Below, in pieces: positions 50,157 to 61,194 of a stretch of DNA of 64,000 nt; within the stretch, counting starts at the first letter, position 1, and each line of letters opens with the position of its first letter. The stretch is from Mesostigma viride (Eukaryota > Streptophyta > Mesostigmatophyceae > Mesostigmatales > Mesostigmataceae). The stretch lies in contig RPFO01000667.1 of assembly GCA_009746045.1 (NCBI GenBank), positions 1,279,752-1,343,751 on the forward strand. The letters are read 5' to 3'. The notes below the pieces were generated by a model. The model was not told the DNA's origin, ran no database searches, and was given only the letters and a program-made list of their open reading frames with translations. Both the position numbers and the translations under genes were made by a program.

Positions 50157-53100
50157 GTGAGAGCACTAGCTCCTAATAGTGAGAGTCGCTGGGCCTGGGC
50201 GCGAGGAACCCAGGGGGGCACAGCTTTGATTCAATACCGTAAAACGGCTTCCTCACACCTCACCTGCCACACTTGGTCCCAACCGGTAGATACGGCGGCG
50301 GCTCAATGGCAAGGCCGCTGGGTACGACAGCACATCACCTGGGGTAGCAAGCAGGGGTACCTTCTTTCAATTTACGCCCCAACCGATCCAGCTGAACAAC
50401 ATAATTTTTTCAAAGACATGTTTCAGATGATCCACGCCATTATTTCCCACGGCCTGGAGGTCATATTGATGGGTGATTTCAATCTAGACATGGCGGCGCA
50501 CCCTCAATCACGTACAAACCCCTTTCACGAACAGCTACTAGAGCTTAACCTACACGACCTACTGCGCTCCAGGGACAACGACCACACTTGGCTTGCAACA
50601 CGCGACGGTCACCGCATCACACGCCGTCTAGACAGAATCTATGCCACGCACGCTTGGGCGGACCTTGTATGTCATGCTAGGGTAGATCGCTCTATCACTC
50701 TTTCGGACCACTACCCTTGTATTATCACCTTAACGCACCACACCCCACCGACGCGGGGACCCGGTATCCCCCGCTTCAACCGAGACTTATTGAGGGATCA
50801 AACATTCACGGCTCAAGTAAAAGCTTTTTGGCGAGAGTGGGGGGCCAGCATCCCTCACTATACCGATCATTGTCGATGGATGCAAGCCGGCCTACAACAT
50901 GTATTGCAACTTTCCAAGAAATACACTGCTGAGCTTAGACAACAGAAAGGCCATGAATACCGATGTTACGAACGTATTGTCAACCGTCTACAACTTAAGC
51001 AAACACTCACTACTTATGACATGGCGAAAATGCAACAAGCCCAGCTAGCCTTGGACAAACTGCGATACGAAAGACACGCCAACGCCATAGATGCGGAAAA
51101 CCTTTGGTGGCACACAACGGGGGAAAAAATGAATAAAGAATATTTTGCACTTCTCCCCAAGCAACGAACACACACGCTGATAACTGAAATTCACGACGAC
51201 CAGGGCATCCACACCGACACCCATTCCATACTAAACAGCGGTCATCAATATTTTACGAAGTTATTCCGAAGTAAACCGCACCCTCAAGCACCTCAAGCTA
51301 TCCACCAAGTCCTTCAGGCGATACCACGGCGCCTCACCACCACGCAGCAGCAAGAACTAGATCAGACACCCACACAAGCTGAGACACAGGCTGCTATGCT
51401 CAAAATCAAACTCGGCAGTGCACCCGGCGTGGACGGCATCCCTGTAGAATTTTGGAGGAAGTTTTGGCCCGACCTTTCTGCCGGCTTTTACAAATGCGTC
51501 CTCGAAGTATGGCGCACAGGTATCGTCCCTGGCAACTGGGCAGAAACCGCACTAATCCTCATATTTAAAAAGGGGTCTAAAACTCAATGGCAAAACTACC
51601 GTCCCATACGACTACTCACGGTTGCGTACAAAATCATCAGTAAAATACTACAACTACGCATTTACACAGTACTCGACGACCTAATCGGTCCGGAACAAGT
51701 CGGCTTCCGCGCTAACCTACACATAAACGATAGCATTACCATGCTTATGGACATAGTGGAAAAAGCGTGGCGCCACAACATACTCGGCATCATACTATTC
51801 TGGGATTTCAAAAAAGCTTTTGACCGCATGTGTTGGGACTACCTCGAGAAGACATTGCGCGGTTTCGGATTTGGGGCACTTTCACACATGTCACCATCGG
51901 TATGATTAAATCGCTCTCATGGACCCTACTCCTAAACGGGCACTTCTCACGCACAGGCACTAGCTCTAGGTCACTCCCACAAGGCGACTGCATGTCCCCG
52001 CTCCTGTTTCTTCTTGCGCATGCCGGGCTGTTCTTTTTGCACGCTCGCGACAACAGGATCAGGGGCTTCCCCATCCAAGGTAAACCGCGAGGTTTGTTCC
52101 AAACTGCTTATGTTGATGACACCACTAATGTCTGTACCTCCACTACCGATGTGCATGCTATCATGGAGAATATCACGACATACTCTATGGCCTCTCAACA
52201 GCGGTGTAACGTGCAAAAGTCCACGGGGCTGCACATCGGGAGAGGATCCTCCCCCCGCTTATCACTCCCTAATCTGCCTGTGACATGGGTCCAGCCAGAC
52301 GGTCACCACCTATTACATAACTGCCCTATCGGCTGCACTATGGATGGACGTCTTGCTGAACACCCCACCTTTTTGTATGACAACACAACACACAGTGGCA
52401 AACTCACAGGCATGCTCCAAGCGGCATCAAGATGGGCAGCGGTTCCCCGTCTCAGCCTACGGGGCAGGGTCCTCATCACCAACCAAATGTTATTCTCCAA
52501 AGTGCTCTACTACTGCCAAGGTCACCCACCTAACGAGTACACCACCAAGATCATCCAACGAATCGGCAGCAATTTTGTTTGGAAACAGCAGGGTATCATA
52601 ACACACACGGTGCCGGGATGGATCGATCGGGACATGTCCTATATGCCATGGGTTCAAGGAGGCTTGGGCTTACATAATATGGAGTGGCGCTTATGGTCAG
52701 TGTACACCAAACAGATCCTAACCGCTTTCATAGGCGTAAACGCACACCCTGGTTGTATGTTGGCACAAGAAGCTTTCGCCACAACCTATATACCCACAAC
52801 AATGGTACATCATGGCACTTGGGGGCAGCAATACTTACATGTGCGCTCACTTCGTATAAAGGCTTATCATGGTACTGGGCACGTATGTGGAAAGGTTATA
52901 AGAACCTAAAACCGGACAGAATTGCTCACCCTACCACGCGGGAAGAGGTGGCACGCCAACCATTATATTTCAATGATTTGCTGCGCGATAGTGAGCATAA
53001 TGTGTTTGGTGTTTTAAGCGGCCGCAACCCATATGAGGGCTTTTTGACGGCCAACCCGCCGGTTACGCGAATCATCGATTTATACGCGGCTGACGGTGAC

Positions 53101-53766
53101 CGATATCGCCTCCTAACATACACGGAAATCAGTGCGTGGATCGCAAACATGCCCAGCCGACCAGCTTGGGACAACCTTCTACAAGCAATTCCCGCAGGAT
53201 GGCATACCCTCATGACAACTCCACGCAAACCCCTACAAGTCGGGGAATGGGTGAGCTATTACCCGGATCGCGACACGTCCATACATAAGGGCTGCATCGT
53301 TGCGGTCGCGTCGACGGGCGTTACCATACAATTGCTCCAGGAGACACCCAACGGTCAAGGACTTCTCGGCAAATTGATTACATCGTACGCCTACATTCCA
53401 GCATTTCAATGTCACCGCATTCGAGTGGTCCCGTGGTCAAGTGCTGTCACAGGCGTGCATGCTACCCCTGGACCCCACCACAGTGATACGCGACACCACA
53501 TGGCTACATGTTGGCAAGGGGCGACTGGACACGCTCGCTCTAGACCCGCTAGAATTTGGGTGGGTCCTCACATCTGGCGGCACCCCCATGACGAAATGCC
53601 TATTCGAGTACACGGCAGACTGGGGATACCGGTGTTACACCGCGGATATCTACCTCCACCTCTACCTCTAATGGGCCTGATACTACCTAAACTGGTCAGA
53701 CCTCCTCTACTCAACCCTCTGGCGAAAGACGAACGTGACGGAGCTGATCTCAATGCATTAACGTAG
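50157..53766 (+). mobile_element. LINE retrotransposon (endonuclease + RT), frameshifted
   Basis: An ORF2 broken into frames. 50157-about 51890: apurinic-type endonuclease with YAPTDPAEQ, ILMGDFNLD, RLDRIYAT and LSDHYPC, then RT blocks GSAPGVDGIPVEFW, LIFKKGSKTQWQNYRPI and FWDFKKAFDRM. About 51870-52850 in a second frame: NGHFSRTGTSSRSLPQGD (motif B), AYVDDTTNV (motif C with catalytic DD) and GGLGLHNMEWRLWSV. About 52830-53440 in a third frame: WYWARMW, EEVARQPLYFND, RYRLLTY, WHTLMTT, CHRIRVVPWS. Then 53441-53671: LALDPLEFGWVL, EYTADWGY. The zf-RVT end seen in the 1.8-3.4 kb copy is missing. At least three frame changes make it inactive as read. The endonuclease's first strands are absent, so it is 5'-truncated. 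Plant-like clade. Confidence 0.88.
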
Positions 53767-54435
53767 GTGTTACTATAATACGCCATACAACCATTTATCA
53801 AAACCCGTTTACTCCAGGAATAGAGGAAGGAAACACAACTACACTGCCGTGACCCAAGCCTAAATGTGTTAATTCATTTAACACACGCCGAGTGCACACA
53901 CAAGGGGTAGAACGCGCATAAATGGTCACCAACGGTCCCACACGCTCGGGCCGACATGGCCCTCGCCTACAGATGCACGCTGGTCCACTACATCTACTGA
54001 TGCACGCTGGTCCACTACATTCTACCACAGGATCAGGACCACTAGTAAAGTACGCGGCGCGGCGCCCAACGGCACCCAATGTACCACAGTACTGTTACGA
54101 GGACAATAATGTCCCGGTAGGAGCCTAAACGTAAACCTGGGGACAACCGAGGCAAAAGACCTAATTTACGTCCGTAACTACCACGAATTGTTACGCGACG
54201 TAACACCTCCCCCCCCACAAAGGTAGGGAGCCCTCTCCCTACGCACAGGGAGGAAAACAAGGGGTAGGAAACCTAATGCACCCAGCACACACTAACACAG
54301 TCGGCAGGCCATCCAAGATACAAAGCACCAATAGTTCACACGGTCTCCACCACCACGCCTGGAGGTGTAGGGTTAGCCAGCACCAAGCCTGGTGGTAGGT
54401 TCCCCTAACTGCCTGGAACAAAGTCCTTGCCGGGC
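53767..54435. other. LINE 3' flank and unassigned sequence
   Basis: No coding sequence recognised. A short tandem repeat (TGCACGCTGGTCCACTACAT twice, 53969-54021) is the only clear structure. Confidence 0.4.
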
Positions 54436-54590
54436 AGTGTTCAATTATACGGCGTATTATACGGTATAATACGGTATAATACGCGTTATACAAGGTCGAG
54501 CGGATAATTTTTATCCGTTTTATACGATTTGCGTATTTTTACGTATAATACGGCGAATAACACGTATGAGCGCGCGTATAATGGGGTTTT
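54436..54590 (+). repeat. TATAATACGG-rich end, related to the 61-64 kb element
   Basis: Starts GTTCAATTATACGGCG and continues with GTATTATACGGTATAATACG iterations and CGTATAATACGG. The reverse complement of 61195-61290 also contains GTTCAATTATACGC and GATAATACGGTATAATACGG, so this looks like the end of a second, otherwise lost copy. Confidence 0.55.
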
Positions 54591-55775
54591 CGCGCTCATC
54601 CGAGGTCCGGCAGCCAATTTTTTCGGGCGGGAACCAAGGCGGGAAAGCAAGGGAACTTAGAAACACTACGGAAACCATCCACTGGTTGACATTTGGCGAC
54701 CGTGAGACACAAGGATCTTACAAGCAAGCTACACTGTAGCATGGCAAGTTGGCAACCCAAGTTGGCAACCCTCCATGCTGTTTAGGTCTCTGCCCTTGCC
54801 TCTCGGGCAGCCATGCACCGAATATTAATATAAGTCATACAGAAAACTGACTGGTACGAGAGCATGGCCGCTTTACATTTTCAACTGAAATTTTGTAGGC
54901 ATGATCCTTATGTAGGTCTTGAAAAGCTTATATGCTTGGCCAGGCAACGTTTGGATGTGCGCAGATATGTCTCGACCTTCTGCTCGATGCGGCAACCTCG
55001 TTTCAGCAACCAGGTGGCGACCGTGCATGTGCTAACTGTTGATAGGCGGGAAATGCCCCTACATTTGAACGCGGATAGATGTTTCAGGTTATTCCTTACA
55101 TGATTTATAAGCGACGACGGCCAGGAAAGGCTCGCAGCTACGTCCATCAGGTGGGCATGCTGGCTCCGTCAAGAAAGGTAATATGCGGTTTTGATCTGGT
55201 ACGTGCTATCCTGTTCACGTGTTCATTGTACTGTATCAAGTTGTTGGGTGGATTGTAAAATAGTCATAGACCTGTAATGGAGGTTTTCTGCTTGTCTTTT
55301 GGTTGCTTTACTGCCTCTACGCATTATTGGCTTGTGATGGTTGGGGAATACCACTACGACATGCAGATTTTGGACCATACTTGGTCTGCTATTAGCTTAT
55401 GCTTCATCGAAAGCAGTGACGTAGTGCTTGGCATTGTTTATAAATACGATAAGCTTGATAACGCGATGTTTTTTCTTGCTAAAAACATCTCGAAACAAGT
55501 GGTTTTCTGGCCAGATCTAGCCACTATTTCTTGTTTTGCTCGCCAAAGTCAGCCTTCTTCTTGTGTGCTCCTCATGCATGCAAGAAACATGGAGATGCCC
55601 AGGACCTGCTTGCATGGAAGCATAGCCATCTTACTTCTTTTGCTTTTTTCATCTTTCCATTTCATTTGGCGTTGTTTTTAAGGGTGTAATGCATGCGTAA
55701 TCTAGCTCCTCGTGAACCCCGGTGTACACGTCCAGTGTTCCCAAGCACTGCTGAGCAGTGGCAACCCATGTATCA
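54591..55775. other. Spacer before the PAT-like element
   Basis: Two ATG-started frames, 54864-55103 (79 codons) and 55277-55681 (134 codons, with a hydrophobic C-terminus), resemble nothing known and may be chance. Confidence 0.35.
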
Positions 55776-55984
55776 TTGGTGAGCTATGCTCATTTTATCT
55801 ATGACTAACCTGCTGAGCGGAGAATGCAACGCCGTATAGCACCAAAAGGAAAAAATAATTTTAGAAAAAAAATTTTTTGTGCTGGCACCCGTACCCCAGC
55901 CACCCAGGTAGGGGTTGGCTGGAGAGGTGGTTGCTATAAAGGGTGGGCTTCCATTCTAGGGAAGCAGGTTGTTTTCTTTTGCCT
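55776..55984 (+). repeat. Split direct repeat A1
   Basis: Left terminal repeat of the PAT-like element, matching A2 at 60675-60883 over 209 bp. Starts TTGGTGAGCTATGCTCATTT and ends GTTTTCTTTTGCCT. Confidence 0.93.
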
Positions 55985-56052
55985 GAGAACCTCACGTGAC
56001 CACAACACAAAAAACAAAACGCAAGATAACACATCAAGCAGTATAACCTACC

Positions 56053-57156
56053 ATGTCCACAGTGACAGCCCCAGACCGGAATTTCCTAGCGAAACTCAAG
56101 CAAGCAGCCAAGGAGGGATGCACCCCAAAGGAGGCCGCCACTGCGGTTCAGAAGATCCTAGGGGAGGGGAACTGGCTAGAGCGGATCCAGAAGCTCACTC
56201 CGGGGCGTGCCAAGAACGTCATGGACGTCCTGGAGGAACGGGGGTTTGTCAGCGACTGGGATGGGGAGGAGGCCCTGGCCGATGTGCTAGCAGCGCAACT
56301 GGGGGAGGCTATTGCAGAGCCGGACCCACCAGTGTCAGCAGGTGCGGTGGGAACGGGGGGTGTTCCCCCTTCGGCAGGTGGAAGCGGAGGGGCGGGGCAT
56401 GGTGGAGCGGGCGCTGGGGAGGACGATGGCGCTCCTGGGGCGGTCGACCAGGCTGTGGCGGACCTGGACCGAAACCTAGGTCGGCTGCTGGGGACCGAGA
56501 CGGGCTATGCAACGCCAGCTGGAGGGCTTCCATCCCGGCCGGGCAACGCCCGCACTGGCGGCGATATTGGCGACCTAATATCGGCTATGTCGAAGCTGCT
56601 GGACCAGGCAAAGACTCCAGCAGCTGCAAGCCCAGCCGCAGCGGACGACTGCTGGCAGGCTGGCGCGCACGAAGGGGGTGGCGCTGAGTGGGCATGCAGT
56701 GCCGGTGCTGGTGAGCAACATGCTGGAGGCGGTGCTGCCGGGAATGCTGGACTACGCGGAGAGCGTGGGGGGGAAGTCCATCCGTGCATCGTTAATGCTG
56801 ACGATGCACGGCAGCTCAGCCAGCGGGGAGAGGCGGATGCTGCTCCTGCAGATGGCAGGAATTCTGGACACGATGGTGACAGAATTTGGCTACTGGGCCA
56901 CGCCACGCTCCGAAGTAATTCTGGAGCTGGCAGCAGCCGAGTACCTGGCAAAGCTGATCACGGCATGCCAGCTGGTGGATGTGGGGTCGACGGGTGGAAG
57001 GGGACGCCGTCGGCAATGCTGCCATTCCAGGAGGGTGGAGCAATGCTGGCGTCTCCGGCGGTGCGGGCGGCGATGAGCATGGGGAAGCTGCAGCACAAGC
57101 TGGAGCAGGGTCCCGGCAAGAAGGGGCAGGGCGGCCCGTCCAACAACAACAAGTGA
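56053..57156 (+). CDS. PAT-like ORF1 (Gag-like), two frame changes
   Basis: The ATG at 56053 opens MSTVTAPDRNFLAKLKQAAK, helical and charged, through AKNVMDVLEERGFVSDW. The frame is open to 57156 and ends GKKGQGGPSNNNK. Between about 56640 and 56985 the next frame is more protein-like (HAVPVLVSNMLEAVLPGML, ASGERRMLLLQMAGILDTMV, LELAAAEYLAKLITACQL), so two compensating frame changes probably occurred in this copy or in the assembly. No zinc knuckle was seen. Gag role is inferred from position. Confidence 0.65.
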   Translation: MSTVTAPDRNFLAKLKQAAKEGCTPKEAATAVQKILGEGNWLERIQKLTPGRAKNVMDVLEERGFVSDWDGEEALADVLAAQLGEAIAEPDPPVSAGAVGTGGVPPSAGGSGGAGHGGAGAGEDDGAPGAVDQAVADLDRNLGRLLGTETGYATPAGGLPSRPGNARTGGDIGDLISAMSKLLDQAKTPAAASPAAADDCWQAGAHEGGGAEWACSAGAGEQHAGGGAAGNAGLRGERGGEVHPCIVNADDARQLSQRGEADAAPADGRNSGHDGDRIWLLGHATLRSNSGAGSSRVPGKADHGMPAGGCGVDGWKGTPSAMLPFQEGGAMLASPAVRAAMSMGKLQHKLEQGPGKKGQGGPSNNNK

Positions 57157-57352
57157 GGGAGCGGTGCCTTCTTCCACTACCTCTTCCAGCACCCCTGCCA
57201 CCTCGTGACTGGTGGCAGCAGGTACGCTCAGGCCGTAGGCGCGATAGGATGAGTCGGGCTTTTAATGCTCGCACACTAGCCTGTCAGACGGTTAGGGCGT
57301 TAAACTGGATGGGGGGGGGGGGCGAGACCCGCCTGCTGTAGATTCAGCCCGT

Positions 57353-60282
57353 GTGCCCGGGCCTCTGCAGCAGGCGGCCCTAGATGGGATCGATGATGCT
57401 TGCAGGTCCTTTGTCCGCCGGAACGGTGGTTCCGTAGCGGCAATGGCAGGATCTGTAGTGGATGGGGGTGAATATGCTGAAGGAGCCCCTTACGAACCGT
57501 TAGTGGCCGCACGCTTGGCTTTGCCTGGTCCGGGGGAAGGTGGCCAAGTGGATGTGCTGAACTTACTACCCCCCTCTTGGGGAGCAATTTTGAATGATGA
57601 GAGTAGGATGGTACGGACGCTGAGCCCAGCAGAGCGGATCTTGCAGAAGTCGATGCGGATCTCGCGGGGGTGTAGCATGGAGGAGTTCGCGCGGGTTTGC
57701 ACGGTGTGTGTGGAGAGGGGGATTTTGGGTGGATTTTTTGAGGAGGAGCCGCCTATGGTGAACGGTACTTTTGGGGTCGGAAAGCCCGACGGCCGTATAC
57801 GGCTGATTGTGGACAACCGGCGTGGCAACATGCCACTACCTGATCCTATGCCCGCTTTTTTACCACACCTTGGCGTGATTTGCGATTTGCCCACGCGCGC
57901 TGGGGAGGATGTTTTTGGGGGCGTATCAGATTTGGATTCGTACTACAACAGACTCCGCCTGCCAGTTTGGATGCGGCGGTACTGTGCGTGGATGCCGGTG
58001 TGGTCGGATCTGGTGGGCCTGAGTGGGGCTCGTCGGAAGGTGTGGCCGTGGATGTTGTGCTGGCCAATGGGCAACAAGCTGGCCGTCGCGGTGGCCCAGT
58101 GTGTGCATCAGTCTGTGTTGTACCGCTGTGGCCCCAAGCCGCCGTTGGAGGCTAGTCGTGGGCTGAGCATCAACATGTCCGCGCTGATCCTGGTGGCGGA
58201 GGCCAACGAGGCGGGGGAGACCGTCCGGCTGAGGCTGGAGGAGGACCCTGCTGCGCCCTTGGCGCCCTCGCCGTGCTTCGAATCTCGGCAGGATCTGGAA
58301 GGTATGCATGCTGTGACGATCGATGACCTCCATTTCACCCACTGTGCGTCGGTGGATGGGGTGAATCAGCAGCTAGATCGTGTTCAGGCTGCCTACGCCG
58401 CTGTTGGGCTGGTGCAGAAGTCTGACAAGGTGGTACGGGCGACAGCAGAGCAGACTGGTGTGCAGGCGGTGGGGGTCATTCACCAAAGGGATGGTGACGT
58501 GGTGCCTGTTCCTGAGCGTGTGGTGGCAGTTATCGCCGCTACTCATAGAATCTTAGATCGCGGGTTTACATACTACCGCGAACTTAGTTCTGTGCTTGGG
58601 AAGTGGGTGTGGATGCATCTGCTGTGCCGCCCCATGCTTTCGGTGTGGTCTGAGACGTACCGGCTGCTAGCAGCCATGAATGCCTCCCTGCCTGGGCGCC
58701 GCTGGCGCCTCCCTGCGGGGGCCCGCCAGGAGCTTCAGGCGGCGATCGACCTGGCCCCCTTTTTGAGGGCGGCCAGGGCCCGGCCCCTTTCTGACCGGGT
58801 CGTCGCAAGTGATGCGAGCGGCTCCGGCGGTGGGGTGGTCTACAGGGACCTGCCTGGGGCCGATTGTGCCCGGCTGGCGACCCGGCGCGAAGCGCGGGGG
58901 TGGCGGACGACAGCTTTAACGTCTGGGGAGGACTGGGACCTGGAGCGCATGGAGGAGGGGGACTACAGCCTGCTGGATAGTGGCCACTGGCGTACGGCAC
59001 TGTCCTACCGGTGGCGGGGGCAGCCTAACCACATCAACGTCAAGGAGGCGATTGCTGCGACACAGGGGGTCGAGTGGTCGTGCCGGACCAAGGCGTGTCG
59101 GGGTAAGCGAGTCGTCCGGCTCGTAGACTCCAGTGCTGTGGTGGGGGCGTTTGTCAGAGGGCGGTCGTCTTCCTACCGTCTCAACCAGCTGGTTCGACGC
59201 TACTGCGCTCTGTCACTGGCTGGCGACATGCAGAGCCACTGGGTCTGGGTGGCTACCGACCACAACCCAGCTGACAAGGCCAGTCGGCGTGGCGCTTGGG
59301 TTCCTGACTTGACCCGGTGTGGTGACGTGCATCCCAACCCTGGGCCTGAGGGGGCGCGACGCCCTCGGGACTTGGCACTTTTGGAGGGCACAGTCAACCC
59401 TGTGTCTACCTTGCCAGCGTACCGACGTGCGGCGGCTGTCTACGTGGCGTGGGCGCCACCTGGCCCTGTCGACCCAGCTGACGCCGAAGCCATTTTCTGT
59501 GAGTGGATTTCTGCTGTCTACCATGCCAGAGGCGGGCGGGGGCGTACCTTATGCCAGCATGCCAAGGCCTGTCTGCACCTGTACTACCCCGACATTGTTC
59601 GGAATTGGGTACTGGCGGACCGCCTGCTAGCAGGTTGGCAGCGGCTTGTTCCGGCTGTCAGCCCTCCGCCTATGCCCTGGCGCCTTTGCTATTTCACTGC
59701 CCTGTTGCTAGTTTCACGTCGACAGGTGCATTTGAGTGCGTTGATTATTATTGCTTTCCAGCAGTATTTACGCATTAGCGAGGCGCTAGGGCTGCGGGTT
59801 CGGGATGTGGCTCATCCCGGCCACCCCCTTCTCGAGCCAGGGCCCATGGTCGGTGCCCTTGTGCTGCGCAACCCCAAAACTGCGCAGGGGGCGGCCCAGC
59901 ACGTCCTCGTCCGGGATCCACTTTCTTTGTGGCTCCTGCGACGTCTGACGGCTGGCCAGCCCCCGGATGCACTCCTCTTTCGAGGCTTAACGTACAGCCA
60001 GGCTAGGCAGCAGTGGGAGGCTGTGCAGGCCCGCATGAGCATCCCAGGGATGTTTTCTTTTCACAGCCTCCGGCATGGGGGGCGACGCACGACGCCATCG
60101 CTGGCGAGTCGCCGGAGGCCATCCAGCTGCGCGGCCGGTGGGCTTCGGCCCTCTCGGTCACGCGCTACATTGGCCTCCACCGCAGCCTCCTGGGGCGCGA
60201 CATCCCACCCGCCCTCTGGGCTCAGGCCCTGGGTTTTGACCCAGCGGCTTTCCGGCGCCACTTCGGTGGCGTCGAGTTTTGA
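57353..60282 (+). CDS. PAT-like ORF2: RT, RNase H, 2A-like motif, tyrosine recombinase
   Basis: The open frame starts near 57353 without ATG; the first in-frame ATG is 57443. RT: GKPDGRIRLIVDNRRGNMPL, FGGVSDLDSYYNRL, and VTIDDLHF with the catalytic Asp pair at 58322-58327. RNase H: VVASDASGSGGGV, NVKEAIAA, RLVDSSAVVGAF, ATDHNPADKASR. Next comes RCGDVHPNPGP (2A-like, 59321-59347). Recombinase: Arg in LRISEALGLRV (codon 59771), HSLRHGG with His 60062 and Arg 60071, and the nucleophile Tyr in SVTRYIGLH (codon 60165). The last part, GATHDAIAGESPEAIQLRG to HFGGVEF, lies in another frame after a G6 run (60077-60082). Adding one G would restore the usual HSLRHGGAT, so the shift is a recent mutation or assembly error. 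Confidence 0.88.
59321..59347 (+). other. 2A-like ribosome-skipping motif GDVHPNPGP
   Basis: In frame within ORF2 (residues 657-665 from the open-frame start), exactly between the last RNase H motif and the recombinase. Matches the 2A C-terminal core D-(V/I)-x-x-N-P-G-P; variants with HPNPGP are known upstream of domains in animal non-LTR elements. The preceding residues (AWVPDLTR) are less hydrophobic than in strong 2A peptides, so efficiency is uncertain. Confidence 0.6.
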
Positions 60283-60477
60283 CGTCCTCCTGTTTTTACC
60301 TCTCGTCTTTTAGCTATCAACTGACCTCACCCTTGTGTGGGAGGTCAGGGGGGAAATGGTTTAACTAACCCGAGGGTGAACCTGGGTTGGGACAAAGTAC
60401 CCCCATAGCTAGGTAGTTTAAGTTTTCTTTTTTGCATGTCCTACGTATTTTCGGCTGTTAGCCATGTAAGGAGATGT
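60283..60477. other. Short 3' region between ORF2 and repeat B1
   Basis: Non-coding. GACCTCACCC...GGGAGGTCAGGG (60323-60352) can pair as a short hairpin. Confidence 0.5.
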
Positions 60478-60675
60478 GGGTAGAGCAGGGGCACAGCTGC
60501 TGTGGGCTGGCCCTGCACATTCACATAGTGTGCTCACCCTAGCATACAGATGGCCGTGTTGCCATCTGGTAGACATGTCTGTGTTATTCCACCGTATAGA
60601 GCTAGCACACATATTGTAATAAATTTGATGTTTTGTGGTGATGCATGCAAAGCAAGGCAAGGCCAGAAATGGATT
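60478..60675 (+). repeat. Split direct repeat B1
   Basis: Matches B2 (60908-61105) over 198 bp, from GGGTAGAGCAGGGGCACAGC to GGCCAGAAATGGATT. It contains an AATAAA-like TAATAAATTTGATG. Confidence 0.93.
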
Positions 60676-60883
60676 TGGTGAGCTATGCTCATTTTATCTA
60701 TGACTAACCTGCTGAGCGGAGAATGCAACGCCGTATAGCACCAAAAGGAAAAAATAATTTTAGAAAAAAAATTTTTTGTGCTGGCACCCGTACCCCAGCC
60801 ACCCAGGTAGGGGTTGGCTGGAGAGGTGGTTGCTATAAAGGGTGGGCTTCCATTCTAGGGAAGCAGGTTGTTTTCTTTTGCCT
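60675..60883 (+). repeat. Split direct repeat A2
   Basis: Immediately follows B1 and matches A1 over 209 bp. Confidence 0.93.
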
Positions 60884-60907
60884 CCCACCCGCCCACCCTG
60901 GCAAAGG

Positions 60908-61105
60908 GGGTAGAGCAGGGGCACAGCTGCTGTGGGCTGGCCCTGCACATTCACATAGTGTGCTCACCCTAGCATACAGATGGCCGTGTTGCCATCTGGT
61001 AGACATGTCTGTGTTATTCCACCGTATAGAGCTAGCACACATATTGTAATAAATTTGATGTTTTGTGGTGATGCATGCAAAGCAAGGCAAGGCCAGAAAT
61101 GGATT
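60908..61105 (+). repeat. Split direct repeat B2 (right end)
   Basis: Right terminal repeat; a 24-bp unrelated linker (60884-60907, CTCCCACCC...) separates it from A2. Confidence 0.93.
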
Positions 61106-61194
61106 GTGTAATTTAGAGTCAGAAACATGTGGACTGCTTGAAATGATATCAAAATGCATGAAACAACCCCAAAAACGATGAAATCCAGTATTTG

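Larger units (their letters stand above)
55776..61105 (+). mobile_element. PAT/Kangaroo-like tyrosine-recombinase retrotransposon
   Basis: A DIRS-superfamily element with complete split direct repeats in the order A1 (55776-55984), ORFs, B1 (60478-60675), A2 (60675-60883), B2 (60908-61105). A1/A2 are both 209 bp and B1/B2 both 198 bp, apparently near-identical, which suggests recent activity. ORF1 is Gag-like; ORF2 carries RT, RNase H and tyrosine recombinase (YR). This order is diagnostic of PAT-type elements (nematode PAT, Volvox Kangaroo), which integrate through a circular intermediate with the YR and make no target duplication; accordingly none is seen. No DIRS-type methyltransferase domain was recognised. 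Frame changes in ORF1 and at a G run in the YR question whether this copy is autonomous. Confidence 0.88.

Noticed and set aside
55277-55681. 134-codon ORF with a C-terminal hydrophobic stretch
   Set aside because: No homology recognised and low coding character; kept only as part of the spacer description.
55824-56687. 287-codon frame starting in repeat A1
   Set aside because: Begins inside a terminal repeat and overlaps ORF1 in another frame; the same start recurs at 60723 in repeat A2, so it is repeat-derived.
57926-59000. Minus-strand frames of about 138 codons opposite PAT ORF2
   Set aside because: Shadows of the RT/RNase H coding sequence.
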